Origin: G963422275 sp963422275
GTDB lineage: Bacteria; Pseudomonadota; Alphaproteobacteria; Rhodobacterales; Rhodobacteraceae
Assembly (NCBI GenBank): GCA_963422275.1
Contig: OY729418.1
Location: 2,728,001 to 2,792,000, forward strand
Direction of reading: 5' to 3'
Length of the DNA stretch: 64,000 bases
A program made the translations under genes and the position numbers. Of the stretch, positions 55,495 through 64,000 are shown piece by piece. The notes beneath the pieces were generated by a model. The model did no database searches. It had not been told where the DNA came from and worked only from the letters and a program-made list of their open reading frames with translations. Position 1 is the stretch's first letter. Each line of letters starts with the position of its first letter.

Positions 55495-55700
55495 AACCGT
55501 TGCGAAAACCGGTTGAATCACTTCGATGCGGACACGGCGGATGCCCCAGGCAGGCCGGAACATAATTCCGATTAGAATCCCCGCCTCGGTCGGGCAGTTC
55601 CAGTTGGCGGCACTCGCAAGCCCCTTGTCGGCACGCACCCGTTGCGCCGTGCAGCCGGAACAGAGTCGAGAACGCGATGCCTCAGGCAATCGCACGGTTT
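55495..55700 (-). mobile_element. 3' end fragment of family B IS
   Basis: CCGTTGCGAAAACC near 55498 matches the family B end. The adjoining minus-strand frame reads RADKGLASAANWN and ILIGIMFRPAW, paralleling VDKGMSSAANHTY and SGIMFRAAW of the copy at 17593-18230. About 200 bases remain. The following 580 bases (55701-56282) hold no gene I recognise. Confidence 0.6.
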
Positions 55701-56282
55701 CTTGAGCAGGAATTTGCCAGCCGAATCGAGAACTGCCGCCTGACGAGTGCCGAAGACGGACAATGCATGGATCCCATCTGAAGAAACCCGGCTGTCAATC
55801 CTTTGAGGTGACTTATGGTTCCTTGACGCCAAAAGATCAATTCATCTAACAGGAGCCTGTCCGAATAGTCGTCCCTGCTGAATGCATGCTCGGAATATTT
55901 TTGAGGCCGCAGAGAGCAAGCGAAAAACACTCTAGTTCAAGGGCAGACCGAATATTGGGCTATCGTCGCCCCTTGCAAGAAAATGAGATTCTGTGCAAGT
56001 GCGGCCAATGCATCGGCAAATCCCAAGGCATGGTCTGGATGCTTTCGACAATCCACTTGTCCGCCCTGACCGTCATCAAGACATCTCGCGCATTGAGCGC
56101 CGGAATGACCCGGTCGAAAGCCTGAACGGCACCGACAGCTGGAATCTGCGCAAGATAAATTGTCATTTGAAGACGCCTCTCCATTCTCTGATTTCGAAGC
56201 CTACCCGTTTCTTGTCGCTCCACTGCTTTGAAAGGGTAAATTATCCGCCACTGCTTGACTGGCTCGCCCCAGAAAAGAGAAA

Positions 56283-56581
56283 TTAGCTTGGTTGAACAGG
56301 AGAGCTATTGTTGGCCTGTGATGATTTCGGGGCTCTCATGAGTTTGATCGGCAGGAAGGTGGACAGCCACGGGATGTAGGTCACCAGGATCAGGAACAGG
56401 ATACAGAGAAAGGGAAGGGTTGCTCTGACGACGCGGAGTACAGGCATTCCCGCTATGCCCGAAACGTCGAACAAGTTGAGGTCGACGGGAGGGGTGACCA
56501 TCTCAATTTCCATGTTGACAACCATAATGATCCCCAAATGGATCGGGTCTATGCCCAGCTCTATGGTGATCGGGAAGACTA
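56283..56581 (-). pseudogene. TRAP transporter large permease (DctM), C-terminal fragment
   Basis: The ~98 residues TIELGIDPIHLGIIMVVNME followed by EMVTPPVDLNLFDVSGIAGM and LILVTYIPWLSTFLP match the last helices of DctM, the large membrane subunit of TRAP dicarboxylate-type transporters, including the normal stop region. The N-terminal ~330 residues are missing because IS family A (from 56582) took their place. The transporter's other subunits are not in the window. Confidence 0.85.
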
Positions 56582-56957
56582 GGGAACCTCTGATTTGGAG
56601 GGTTTTTTTTGGGTATTGGCTACGGGAGTTGCCCTTCCCGGCTGCGCCGGTCGGGTTCCCGCGGTCCAGAAGCCTCAAATGCGCGTTTTCGGGGCGGGAC
56701 CGCCGTCTTGTCCGGAACCTTTTTCCGGACTCGCCCCGGCAAAGCGCCGGACGCTATCGGCCTCTCAGAGCAAGTTCTCCATCGCCGGATCGCTCAAATT
56801 GCAGAACGGCTGAACGCAGTGCACGCGCAGCATCGCCGGCAGCGGATGCGGCTGTCGCCCCTTGCCGCCGCCCTTGGGGCAGACCGGCGCAATGCGGGCT
56901 TCCAGTCGCGCCCAGGGGATCAGGCCGTCCATCCGCTCCGGAAAGATCTCGCGGCGT
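56582..56957 (-). mobile_element. internally deleted IS family A copy
   Basis: The left terminus (GGGAACCTCTGATTTGGAGG) and about 130 bases are joined directly to the transposase N-terminal region (minus-strand REIFPERMDGLIPWARLEAR). The core catalytic part is missing, and the right terminus is also lost. It truncates the DctM gene on its left, and ends in unique sequence near 56957. Confidence 0.75.
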
Positions 56958-57019
56958 GCACCGTTTCGCGAGTTAAATCTTGCGAAACCCTTTAGATACT
57001 GCTTAATAATGGAGCCTGT

Positions 57020-57054
57020 CATTGGATACACAAAGTATCTTTGTGTATCCAATG
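57020..57054. promoter_or_regulatory. perfect 16-bp palindrome, candidate operator
   Basis: CATTGGATACACAAAG and CTTTGTGTATCCAATG are exact inverted repeats separated by TAT. The ATTGGATAC...GTATCCAAT form resembles operators of FCD-type GntR regulators, often found upstream of TRAP transporters. It lies between a TRAP remnant (minus) and ugd (plus, 143 nt downstream). A hairpin is the alternative, but no T-run follows. Confidence 0.6.
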
Positions 57055-57196
57055 GGTCATAGAGATTGGCTCAAGATGAATGCAGTCTCTCGCATGCAAG
57101 GTTCCAGTGCTATGGAACGAAACGGTTACCGCTTCGGGCGGGCAAACAAGCGGTCGTGTCGGCATTTGTCGGCTTGTTGACCGAAGGAGTCGGCCA

Positions 57197-58507
57197 ATGA
57201 AGCTTGTCGTAGTCGGAACGGGGTATGTTGGTTTGGTATCCGGCACCTGCTTTTCGGATTTTGGCCATACGGTCGTGTGCACCGACAGCGATGCCGAAAA
57301 GATCGCACGCATAGCTAACAACGATATTCCAATCTATGAGCCTGATCTTGCTAATCTACTGGAACGGAACCAAGCTGCCGGCCGCCTGAAGTTCAAGACC
57401 GACCTGACTGATGCGATGGACGGTGCCGATGCGGTTTTCATCGCGGTCGGCACCCCTTCACGAAGAAACGGCAATGGTGCCGACGTCACGTTCGTAAATC
57501 AAGCGGCACACAATGTGGCGGAGTTTATGTCAGATTACATTGCCGTCGTCTTGAAATCGACTGTGCCGGTGGGAACGGCAAGGAGGGTCGGCGACCTGAT
57601 TCGCAAGCAGCGGCCGGATGTCGACTTCGACATGGTGGCAAACCCCGAATTCCTGCGCGAAGGGTCGGCCGTGGAAGATTTCATGCACCCGGAGCGCATT
57701 ATTGTTGGGACTGACTCGGAGCGTGCGCGGGAGGTGATGGCGCACATCTACCGGCCTCTTTATCTTCGCGAATGCCCGATAGTGTTCTCGGGTCTGGAGA
57801 CGGCTGAGATCACGAAATACGCCGCCAACGCCTTCCTTGCCACGAAGGTCAGCTTCATCAATGAGATAGCTGAACTTTGCGAGCGGGCTGGAGGCGACGT
57901 TCAGGCGGTTGCCCAGGGCATGGGAATGGACAGGCGGATTTCAGGAAAGTTCTTGCATGCAGGAGCTGGCTTCGGAGGCTCGTGCCTTCCGAAGGATACT
58001 AGTGCGCTTGCGGAGATAGGGCGCATATATTCGGCGCCGCAAACGATCACTGAAGCGACCATTAAGGCAAATGAAGCGACCAAGACGCGAATGATACGCA
58101 AGATTGTTGATCTGTGCGGCGGCGAATTGTCGGGCAAGTTGATTGCGGTGCTCGGCGTCACGTTCAAGCCGAGCACCGATGACGTTCGGGAGGCGCCGTC
58201 GCTGACCATCGTTCCTGCGCTTATGGATGCCGGGGCCTCGGTTCGCCTAACTGACCCGCAGGGGCGACGGAACGCCGAGAAGCTTCTGCCCGGCGCACTG
58301 TGGGCTGACGATCCCTATGCTTGCTGCGAGGGTGCCGACGCTGTTGTCCTGATGACTGAGTGGAACGAGTTCCGAGCGCTCGACCTCGATCGGCTAGCGC
58401 ACACCATGGCGTGTCCTAGAATGGCGGATCTAAGAAATGTTTTTGACGCCGCATCGGTCCGTGACGCCGGATTCGTCGGCTACAGTGCTGTAGGTAGAAG
58501 TCTTTGA
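57197..58507 (+). CDS. ugd: UDP-glucose 6-dehydrogenase
   Basis: This 436-residue enzyme oxidises UDP-glucose to UDP-glucuronate with two NAD+. Features include the N-terminal KLVVVGTGYVGLVSGTCF, the catalytic Cys motif AGAGFGGSCLPKDTSALA (Cys near 262), and GVTFKPSTDDVREAPS in the C-terminal half. The ATG at 57197 has AAGGAG 7 nt upstream and starts exactly at the Rossmann strand, so I rejected the longer frame. It is coupled to the epimerase that follows (TTGA overlap) for capsule, exopolysaccharide or lipopolysaccharide sugar supply. Confidence 0.95.
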   Translation: MKLVVVGTGYVGLVSGTCFSDFGHTVVCTDSDAEKIARIANNDIPIYEPDLANLLERNQAAGRLKFKTDLTDAMDGADAVFIAVGTPSRRNGNGADVTFVNQAAHNVAEFMSDYIAVVLKSTVPVGTARRVGDLIRKQRPDVDFDMVANPEFLREGSAVEDFMHPERIIVGTDSERAREVMAHIYRPLYLRECPIVFSGLETAEITKYAANAFLATKVSFINEIAELCERAGGDVQAVAQGMGMDRRISGKFLHAGAGFGGSCLPKDTSALAEIGRIYSAPQTITEATIKANEATKTRMIRKIVDLCGGELSGKLIAVLGVTFKPSTDDVREAPSLTIVPALMDAGASVRLTDPQGRRNAEKLLPGALWADDPYACCEGADAVVLMTEWNEFRALDLDRLAHTMACPRMADLRNVFDAASVRDAGFVGYSAVGRSL

Positions 58508-59520
58508 GAACTGCATTTGTCACGGGAACCGCGGGCTTCATTGGCTTCCATATGGCCGACCTGCTGTTGAGTGAAGGCTTCCGGGTTCATGGCTACGATG
58601 GCATGACCGACTATTACGATGTGACGTTGAAGCAGACCCGGCACAGGCTTCTGGCGAAATACCCGCTGTTCACTCCGATAGAGGCTAGGCTCGAAGATCA
58701 AGGCCGAGTTGCGGCCACGATCAAAGAATGCAAACCCGAGATCGTAATTCACCTCGCGGCCCAAGCAGGTGTCCGGCACAGCCTCGACCATCCCAAGACC
58801 TATCTCGATTCCAACATTGTCGGAACCTTTAATATTCTGGAAGCCTGCGCGGATGTTGGAGTTCGGCACCTTCTCGTTGCGTCGACATCTTCCGTATACG
58901 GAGCCAATCCGGAGCTCCCGCAACGCGAGACTAGCCGAGCGGACCTGCAAGTCTCATTCTACGCGGCGAGCAAAAAGGCTTGCGAGGCCATGGCTCACAG
59001 CTTCGCGTACACCACTGGAATGCCCATCACAATGCTGCGGTTCTTCACGGTCTACGGGCCCTGGGGCCGGCCTGACATGGCGGGGATGATCTTTTCGAAG
59101 GCGATCTTGGAAGGCACTCCCATCAACCTGTTCAACCGTGGCGCGATGCACCGCGACTTCACGTATGTGTCGGATACCGTCCGCGCAGTCAGGTTGCTCG
59201 CGGATCAAGTTCCGCCAACAGAAAAAGGGTCTGGAGCGATGCCTTCGGACAGCCTTAGCCCCGTTGCACCGTTTCGTGTTGTGAATATCGGCAATTCGCG
59301 GTGCATCAAGCTCGGTGAATTCATCGAAACGTTGGAAGCGGAGCTCGGCAAGAAGGCCATCCGGCGCAACTTGGAAATGCAGCCCGGCGACGTAGCCGCA
59401 ACCCACTCGGATTCCACGCTCTTGGAAAGTCTGACCGGCTTCAAGCCGAAAACCAGCTTGCGTCAGGGTGTTGCCAAGTTTGCCGAGTGGTATCTGGAAT
59501 GGAGCGGCGAAAGCCGATAG
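58504..59520 (+). CDS. lpsL: NAD-dependent epimerase, probable UDP-glucuronate 4-epimerase
   Basis: This 338-residue extended SDR starts from a TTG that overlaps the ugd stop. It shows TGTAGFIGFH (6-15), the HLAAQAGVRHSL active region, a Thr/Ser at STSSVYG and the catalytic YAASKK. UDP-glucuronate 4-epimerases (LpsL/LspL) match this sequence and its neighbour ugd, which makes their substrate; together they would yield UDP-galacturonate. The assignment of substrate is inferred from context. A decayed IS fragment follows. Confidence 0.88.
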   Translation: MRTAFVTGTAGFIGFHMADLLLSEGFRVHGYDGMTDYYDVTLKQTRHRLLAKYPLFTPIEARLEDQGRVAATIKECKPEIVIHLAAQAGVRHSLDHPKTYLDSNIVGTFNILEACADVGVRHLLVASTSSVYGANPELPQRETSRADLQVSFYAASKKACEAMAHSFAYTTGMPITMLRFFTVYGPWGRPDMAGMIFSKAILEGTPINLFNRGAMHRDFTYVSDTVRAVRLLADQVPPTEKGSGAMPSDSLSPVAPFRVVNIGNSRCIKLGEFIETLEAELGKKAIRRNLEMQPGDVAATHSDSTLLESLTGFKPKTSLRQGVAKFAEWYLEWSGESR

Positions 59521-59539
59521 CGCCTGCGGAGCTTTCCTG

Positions 59540-59667
59540 TGCCGCGCTTGTCCACCACCGCTATGAAATCCATCCGGCTCTCCCTCAACGCAACGTCGGA
59601 ATAAGCGCTTGCTTGCAGGTCTTTCGGCGCAATATTTCCATAGCTGAAGGGGCGTATTTCGCAACAT
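59540..59667 (-). mobile_element. 5' end fragment of family B IS
   Basis: Read on the minus strand from 59667, TGTTGCGAAATACGCCCC is followed by a leader and an ATG opening DFIAVVDKRG, matching the 31204-31416 copy. About 130 bases remain. The rest of the 59521-59935 gap, between the epimerase and the convergent flippase, shows nothing I recognise. Confidence 0.55.
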
Positions 59668-59935
59668 TCTTGAGCAAGAGTTTGCCGTTCCATCGTACTT
59701 GAATTTGGCTCGACGGTCCAGATCAGACTCGAGCGACGATCCGGGCGAGATTCCCAGCGTCGATGGCATTGGAGCAATTCATTTCGCGACAGGGGTTGCA
59801 AGCGGTTTTGCCGTTTGCTGTCGATGCGCTACCGTCTCTCCGGGTCATGGCATGTCTCCCATGCCCGACCAAGTTGCGCCTTGGCGACGCCGAATGAATA
59901 TCTTTCTGGTCGGGTAGGCATCGCTCGCTCTTCAA

Positions 59936-61336
59936 TTATCGCTTTCTGGAAAGCGCGACCTGCAACGACTTCCAGAGGTAGGTTGCGTCGTTGCGGCGCG
60001 GCAGCCAGAGAGACTGTAAAGACAGCCCGGTGGCACGGTGGAACATGAAGGCGAGAAACACGGCTCGGGCAGCCAACCCCACGGTTATCCCCCATGCGAC
60101 GCTGCTGACGCCGAGCGTCGGATACAGCAACAGACAGGTAGCTACATTGGCGACTAGGCCCATCCACAAGGCTGAGGAGCAAACCCCCGGACGATCACTG
60201 CCTGTGAAGTAAGCCACGAATATATTGGACCCAGCATAGGCGACAATGCCTGGAGCCATGATCCACAGCAATGGAACCGCGGGTACGAATGCCTCAGAGA
60301 GCAGGACTCGGATCACAGGTTCGCAAATGGCCAAGAACGCCACAACGGCGCCTGCAGTGGCTAGGCACACTAGGCGCAGGGAATGCCCGACCGCCGCCAT
60401 CGATGCCTTGGAGTCCTTCGCCACGCGCGGAAACAGCACCACCGCGACCGAACTGGGCAAGAAGCCGAGGCGGAGCATGATCGTGCTAGCAGCGGCGAAC
60501 AGCCCGATATCTGCACGTCCCGCCAGTGCGCCGAGAACGAACACGCCGACGCGCGGCTCGATTTCGTTTCCAACCTGAGCCAAGTGGTATCGGAGACCGT
60601 ACCCGAAGATGCGGCGGAATTCCGAAGCGCATGGCATCTCGAACCTCAGGCCGCAGGCCTTGCGCAGGTCCCAGAGGGAGCATATGAGCTTGATGACATA
60701 GCCCGCAATCAGCGCGAGAATGGCGCCATCCACTCCTTGATTGAACGTCCAGACTAGCACCATGACTCCCGCCACGATGGTGAAGGACTGCAGCAAAAGA
60801 ATGCGCGCCAAGGGCGCGAAGCGCCGGAGCCCGGCGAGTTGAAGTTCGGCGACATAGGAAACGGAGATGAGGGGCACCAGCAACAGCGCAAGCTGAAACG
60901 AGTTCGAGTCGGCCTTCTGGAAGAAGGCCAGGTTGCTATGGATGAGCGGCGTTGCCGCGACCGCCGCAACGATGCCACCAACGAGGCCGATGCCGGTTGC
61001 CGCGCAAAGACACCTCGACAGGTTGATCTGCCCGGCCACGGCGAAATACTGACCGCCATTGGCGGCACTGAGCGCGGAAATCACTCCCAGCACAGAGCCG
61101 AATGCGATACAGACCGCGTATTCACCACGTCCGGCGGGCAGGAGAAGGTAGGCGAGCAAGCTCTGGCCGACGATCCCGAATCCGTATACGCCGAGACGGG
61201 TGCCAAACACTAGGGCGACTTCCCGCGCTCCGGGTGAAACTGTGCTGCCGGCTGATTCTGCTTCGGGCGAAGAAGCCCTTTGGCGGTGTTCCGGCGGCTT
61301 GACCTTGGTATCGGACCAGTGGTTCTCAGCGTTCAT
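59936..61336 (-). CDS. polysaccharide flippase (Wzx/RfbX-like, MOP superfamily)
   Basis: This ~466-residue membrane protein has about 12-14 helices and the Wzx-like features VALVFGTRLGVYGFGIVGQS near 45-65 and YLLLPAGRGEYAV. It would flip lipid-linked oligosaccharide across the inner membrane. I chose the ATG at 61336, which has GGAGG 8 nt upstream; the N-terminal ~45 residues are hydrophilic. It faces ugd and the epimerase, so all three probably serve one surface glycan; no glycosyltransferases are visible in the window. Confidence 0.88.
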   Translation of the reverse strand: MNAENHWSDTKVKPPEHRQRASSPEAESAGSTVSPGAREVALVFGTRLGVYGFGIVGQSLLAYLLLPAGRGEYAVCIAFGSVLGVISALSAANGGQYFAVAGQINLSRCLCAATGIGLVGGIVAAVAATPLIHSNLAFFQKADSNSFQLALLLVPLISVSYVAELQLAGLRRFAPLARILLLQSFTIVAGVMVLVWTFNQGVDGAILALIAGYVIKLICSLWDLRKACGLRFEMPCASEFRRIFGYGLRYHLAQVGNEIEPRVGVFVLGALAGRADIGLFAAASTIMLRLGFLPSSVAVVLFPRVAKDSKASMAAVGHSLRLVCLATAGAVVAFLAICEPVIRVLLSEAFVPAVPLLWIMAPGIVAYAGSNIFVAYFTGSDRPGVCSSALWMGLVANVATCLLLYPTLGVSSVAWGITVGLAARAVFLAFMFHRATGLSLQSLWLPRRNDATYLWKSLQVALSRKR

Positions 61337-61824
61337 GCCGTTGCCTCCGACGCTTGTCCGAGACGCAGATTCTCGGCGTCTTCCCCGACGATAGGCTTTC
61401 CAGGGCAAATGCCGGCCCCAGAATTTCGAGCCCGGAAAGAGCGCTGAACTCGCCGTGGCCCATGTTGCGAGTTAACTTCTTGGGCGGACGGACACGGCAG
61501 GATGGCCAATGGACACAAAGTTCGGGCATCAGGTGTTCACCCGACGACCCGGTCATTCCCAGCATGCAGACTCTCGTCTTCCATCGTTTGAATGCCCGTG
61601 AATTGCATGATTGAAGCAATGCTCTTCAGCTCCAGCACAAGCCGCCGGCCGAGCCTCAGCAATGGGTATTCAAGCCATGAGAGGGTACGAGAGTTGAACA
61701 AAAGGCCGTTTTTGACACCGAAGACACCCCCTCTCCGGGGCAGCAGCGCGAGCATGTACAATGCATCACCACCAACGCAGTGGCTTCCGCCCATCTTCAG
61801 CACTATCCCCTGGTTCAAATCGTG
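61337..61824. other. intergenic stretch, nothing recognised
   Basis: About 490 bases upstream of the flippase contain no gene I can support. The flippase promoter probably lies in the first 100 bases. Confidence 0.35.
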
Positions 61825-62110
61825 CCTAGTGGATTGATTCCAACTTTTGGCATCCCGCTTTCTTGCGGCGATGATTCTCCCGATGGCGACGACCCAAGTG
61901 AAAGGACGCGACTCGGTGGCGTTGCGCTCGTCATGAACCAACCGATCGCATCTCGAAGCTTGCAAGCGGAGCGGAGCATCCCGTGCCTGAGCCGCCTGCG
62001 GGTCGGCTTGGCGAAGAAGCCATCCGCCGCGTTCAGCCACGAACTCGAGGTCGGAGTGAAATGGAAAGTCCTGCGCCGGTACCGGGCGAGCCAGTCGCAA
62101 ACCGCCTCGT
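61825..62110 (-). pseudogene. IS630-family transposase C-terminal remnant
   Basis: On the minus strand one frame reads WLARYRRRTFHFTPTSSSWL, then NAADGFFAKPTRRRLRHGML, the well-known HPRW-LHFTPTSASWLN-VE-FFA motif of IS630 transposases. The ending (RPFTWVVAIGRIIAARKRDA) is in another frame. So the gene is frameshifted and only its last ~100 residues are recognisable. The flanking sequence up to 62430 may be more of the element but could not be confirmed. Confidence 0.7.
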
Positions 62111-62430
62111 GCGGCGGCTCTTGGGTTAATCACACGACTTAATTGACCTTCTTGGCCGTCATCAGCTTGTTGCCAAACGGGCATGTCCTGTTCCAAGGCA
62201 GGCTGTCGGCACCTCCCTGCATAAAGCCCTTCTGCCAACGTCAGACGCAACGCTTGTCTCGCCGGACGTCCCGGCAATTTCCATGATGCCCAGACCCTGT
62301 TCGCTGAGTGGGGGATGATGTGCGACCGCCGCGCCTGCTTCTGCGGCCGGTTCCTGTCAGCGACGGTCTGCTGTAAACGCCAACGATCGTCGGATGGCAC
62401 CGTGAATGACACACTTGATCGCATATCTCC

Positions 62431-63057
62431 TCACAGGCTGCCAAGAAAGGCGAATCTGTCGAGGCAATAAGACAAAAGCAACCCACTGGCAAACATCATG
62501 CGATAGTTGGCAAGCCAGAACAGACAACCGAAACCGTACTGCTTCCGATCTTCTGGCAAATCATCTGCACTTGCTGGTTTCAGGTGCAGGTAAAACCGTA
62601 GGTCCGTGTTTTCAATACTGCAGGCACCCTTTCATAAGAGAGCCTCCATTATCCTTGGATACAGGCGTGTTTTGGGTCTTGGTGCGGTGATTTCGAGTCA
62701 TGGACAACAAAGTTGGCCATTCAATTTCGATGGGGCGGAATTCAGACGGTTTCACGCCATTTTACCCCATTTCACGCTCTGTCCCCGCCTCTTCGCTTCC
62801 TGCGACCCCGCTTGTTCCGCCAATTTTGTCTTGAACAACCGGTGAAGCTACTTGAACAACTGGTGAAGCTATTTGACCAACCCGTCGATTACTTTACTTG
62901 GCTCTGGAGCGAGTTCGGTGCTTTGGCCAGAAGCAGCAACTGATGAAGAGGCGGAATTTTTGATACTCATTCTGGGCTTCTGGTGCTATGATCTTGCCAA
63001 ACTGAATGGGCCGTGCTGTCCATGCAAATGCTAGTCTTGGACTAGGGGGAGATTGGA
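62431..63057. other. intergenic stretch before the binding-protein gene
   Basis: About 630 bases have no recognisable gene. A tandem-like repetition (AACCGGTGAAGCTACTTGAACA at ~62838, partly repeated at ~62859) is seen, and the stretch before 63058 holds the ribosome-binding site GGGGGAG of the next gene. Confidence 0.4.
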
Positions 63058-64000
63058 ATGAAGAAGTTTTTTGCTGCCAGTGTGGTCACTGGCATGGTGG
63101 GGTGCGGCGCAATGGCGGCCGAATTGGGGGACGTGGACGACCCAATCAAGCTCGCGATCAACGAGTGGACCGGGCAACATGTGGCAACCCGCATCGGGGG
63201 CCGGATGCTCGAGGAAGCAGGATACAATGTGGAGTACGTGAGCGCCGGATATATGAGCATGTTCGATGCAATGGCAGACGGCGACCTGCATGCTGCGCTT
63301 GAAATATGGACGTCGAACGTCTCTGAACGCTTTGGTCAACTCGAGGCTGAAGGGAAGGTCGTGGACATTTCCGGATTGGGGCTCGCCGCACGGGAAGGCT
63401 TTGCCTATCCAGCACATGTGGCTGAGATCTGCCCCGGCCTTCCGGCTTGGGAGGCGCTGGCGGCCTGCGCAGGCCAATTCGCGACCGCGGAAACACTTCC
63501 GATGGGACGCCTTCTTGACTATCCAGCCGAATGGGGAACACCGGGAGCGGACCGCATTGCCGGCCTCGAACTGCCGTTCAAGGCGGTTCCAGCAGGCTCG
63601 GAAGGCGCGCTGGTGACAGAAATCCGCGCATCCGTAGAAAAGGGCAGCCCGCTGGTTGTCGTGTTCTGGCAGCCGCATTGGGCGGTATCGGCATTTGACC
63701 TTAATTGGGTCGCGCTTCCCGAGGGAACGGCGGAATGCTACGATGATCCTGCTTGGGGGCCGAACCCGAACGCTACTGCCGACTGCGACTTCATTCCGAC
63801 GAGGATATTCAAGGCCGGTTGGGCTGGCATGAAGGACAAGTGGCCTGCTGCGTACGAGATTCTTGAGGGATACATGCTGGCCACGGAAGACCAGCAACCT
63901 CTCATGGGAGCCATTGATGTCGACGGGCGACCCCTCGAGGAAGTTGTAGACGAGTGGATGGCGGCTAACGAGTCCAAATGGAAGCCGGTGGTCGAAGCCG
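63058..64000 (+). CDS. glycine-betaine-type ABC transporter binding protein (cut by window edge)
   Basis: At least 314 residues of an OpuAC-type periplasmic protein are present, with the C-terminal end beyond the window. The signal peptide (FFAASVVTGMVGCGAMAAE) leads into IKLAINEWTGQHVATRIGGR, a MSMFDAMADGDLHAALEIWT stretch and VVVFWQPHW, the aromatic-cage region. It resembles the ProX at 33573 only loosely, so it is a separate transporter. A cysteine pair near residues 126 and 137 may form a disulfide. The likely ligand is a quaternary amine; the permease and ATPase would lie to the right. Confidence 0.88.
   Translation, partial: MKKFFAASVVTGMVGCGAMAAELGDVDDPIKLAINEWTGQHVATRIGGRMLEEAGYNVEYVSAGYMSMFDAMADGDLHAALEIWTSNVSERFGQLEAEGKVVDISGLGLAAREGFAYPAHVAEICPGLPAWEALAACAGQFATAETLPMGRLLDYPAEWGTPGADRIAGLELPFKAVPAGSEGALVTEIRASVEKGSPLVVVFWQPHWAVSAFDLNWVALPEGTAECYDDPAWGPNPNATADCDFIPTRIFKAGWAGMKDKWPAAYEILEGYMLATEDQQPLMGAIDVDGRPLEEVVDEWMAANESKWKPVVEA

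Noticed and set aside
55701..56282. Minus-strand frame at 55960-56223 as a small gene
   Set aside because: No ribosome-binding site, no recognisable motif, and it lies in IS debris.
61537..62424. A 295-residue minus-strand open frame as a real gene
   Set aside because: Composition is odd, and only its middle matches IS630 in a shifted frame; better explained as transposase debris.
1..64000. CRISPR arrays, tRNA or rRNA genes
   Set aside because: No regularly spaced direct repeats and no cloverleaf or rRNA-like sequence were noticed on reading; tRNAscan-SE and a CRISPR finder would settle it.

Overview
The window looks like the chromosome of an alphaproteobacterium, probably marine and possibly host-associated. 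Family-level evidence for the class includes the SUV3-type helicase, seven-iron ferredoxin and CarD gene order, heterotetrameric sarcosine-oxidase-type genes, betaine-type and amino-acid ABC transporters, a TRAP transporter fragment, and Rieske demethylase-type oxygenases. Broken genes (glutathione S-transferase, ankyrin protein, carnitine-dehydrogenase-like protein, TRAP DctM, an alpha/beta hydrolase) and many degenerate insertion sequences suggest a genome being eroded by mobile elements. A host-restricted lifestyle is my inference only.

Layout. 1-7.9 kb is a core region: alpha/beta hydrolase (cut by the window edge), SCP2 protein, TPR protein, SUV3-like helicase, FdxA, CarD, and convergent/divergent cobS and cobT. 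8.0-12.0 kb carries a Kef-type antiporter and a MATE exporter. 12.0-17.5 kb looks like a halo-organic module: GST remnant, VOC protein, divergent LysR regulator, and a large reductive dehalogenase fused to its own flavin/2Fe-2S reductase. 18.5-27.8 kb is a two-gene operon, druH-druE, read as a Druantia type III anti-phage system and lying between insertion-sequence remnants. 28.4-31.4 kb is a pile-up of IS5-superfamily remnants next to a broken ankyrin gene.

31.4-37.3 kb is a compact block: LysR regulator, L-cysteate sulfo-lyase-like enzyme and a glycine-betaine-type ABC transporter (proXVW-like), ending in a truncated hydrolase. 37.4-51.5 kb looks like a catabolic island for N-methylated compounds: Rieske ferredoxin plus di-iron desaturase-type enzyme, soxBDAG, an uncharacterised M29-like protein, a polar amino-acid ABC transporter, a second Rieske oxygenase and an AhpD-like protein. 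51.6-55.1 kb is an operon on the minus strand: carnitine/betaine-type Rieske oxygenase, two short-chain dehydrogenases and a frameshifted carnitine-dehydrogenase-like gene.

55.2-57.2 kb holds more IS debris, the tail of a TRAP transporter gene and a perfect 16-bp palindrome. 57.2-61.3 kb holds polysaccharide genes (UDP-glucose dehydrogenase, UDP-glucuronate epimerase, flippase). An IS630-type remnant follows, and a betaine-type periplasmic binding protein runs to the window edge.

The cobalamin genes could in principle support the B12-dependent dehalogenase. The transporters, Rieske enzymes and sarcosine-oxidase-type complex form a plausible route from imported methylated amines to central metabolism. 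No tRNA, rRNA or CRISPR array was recognised.
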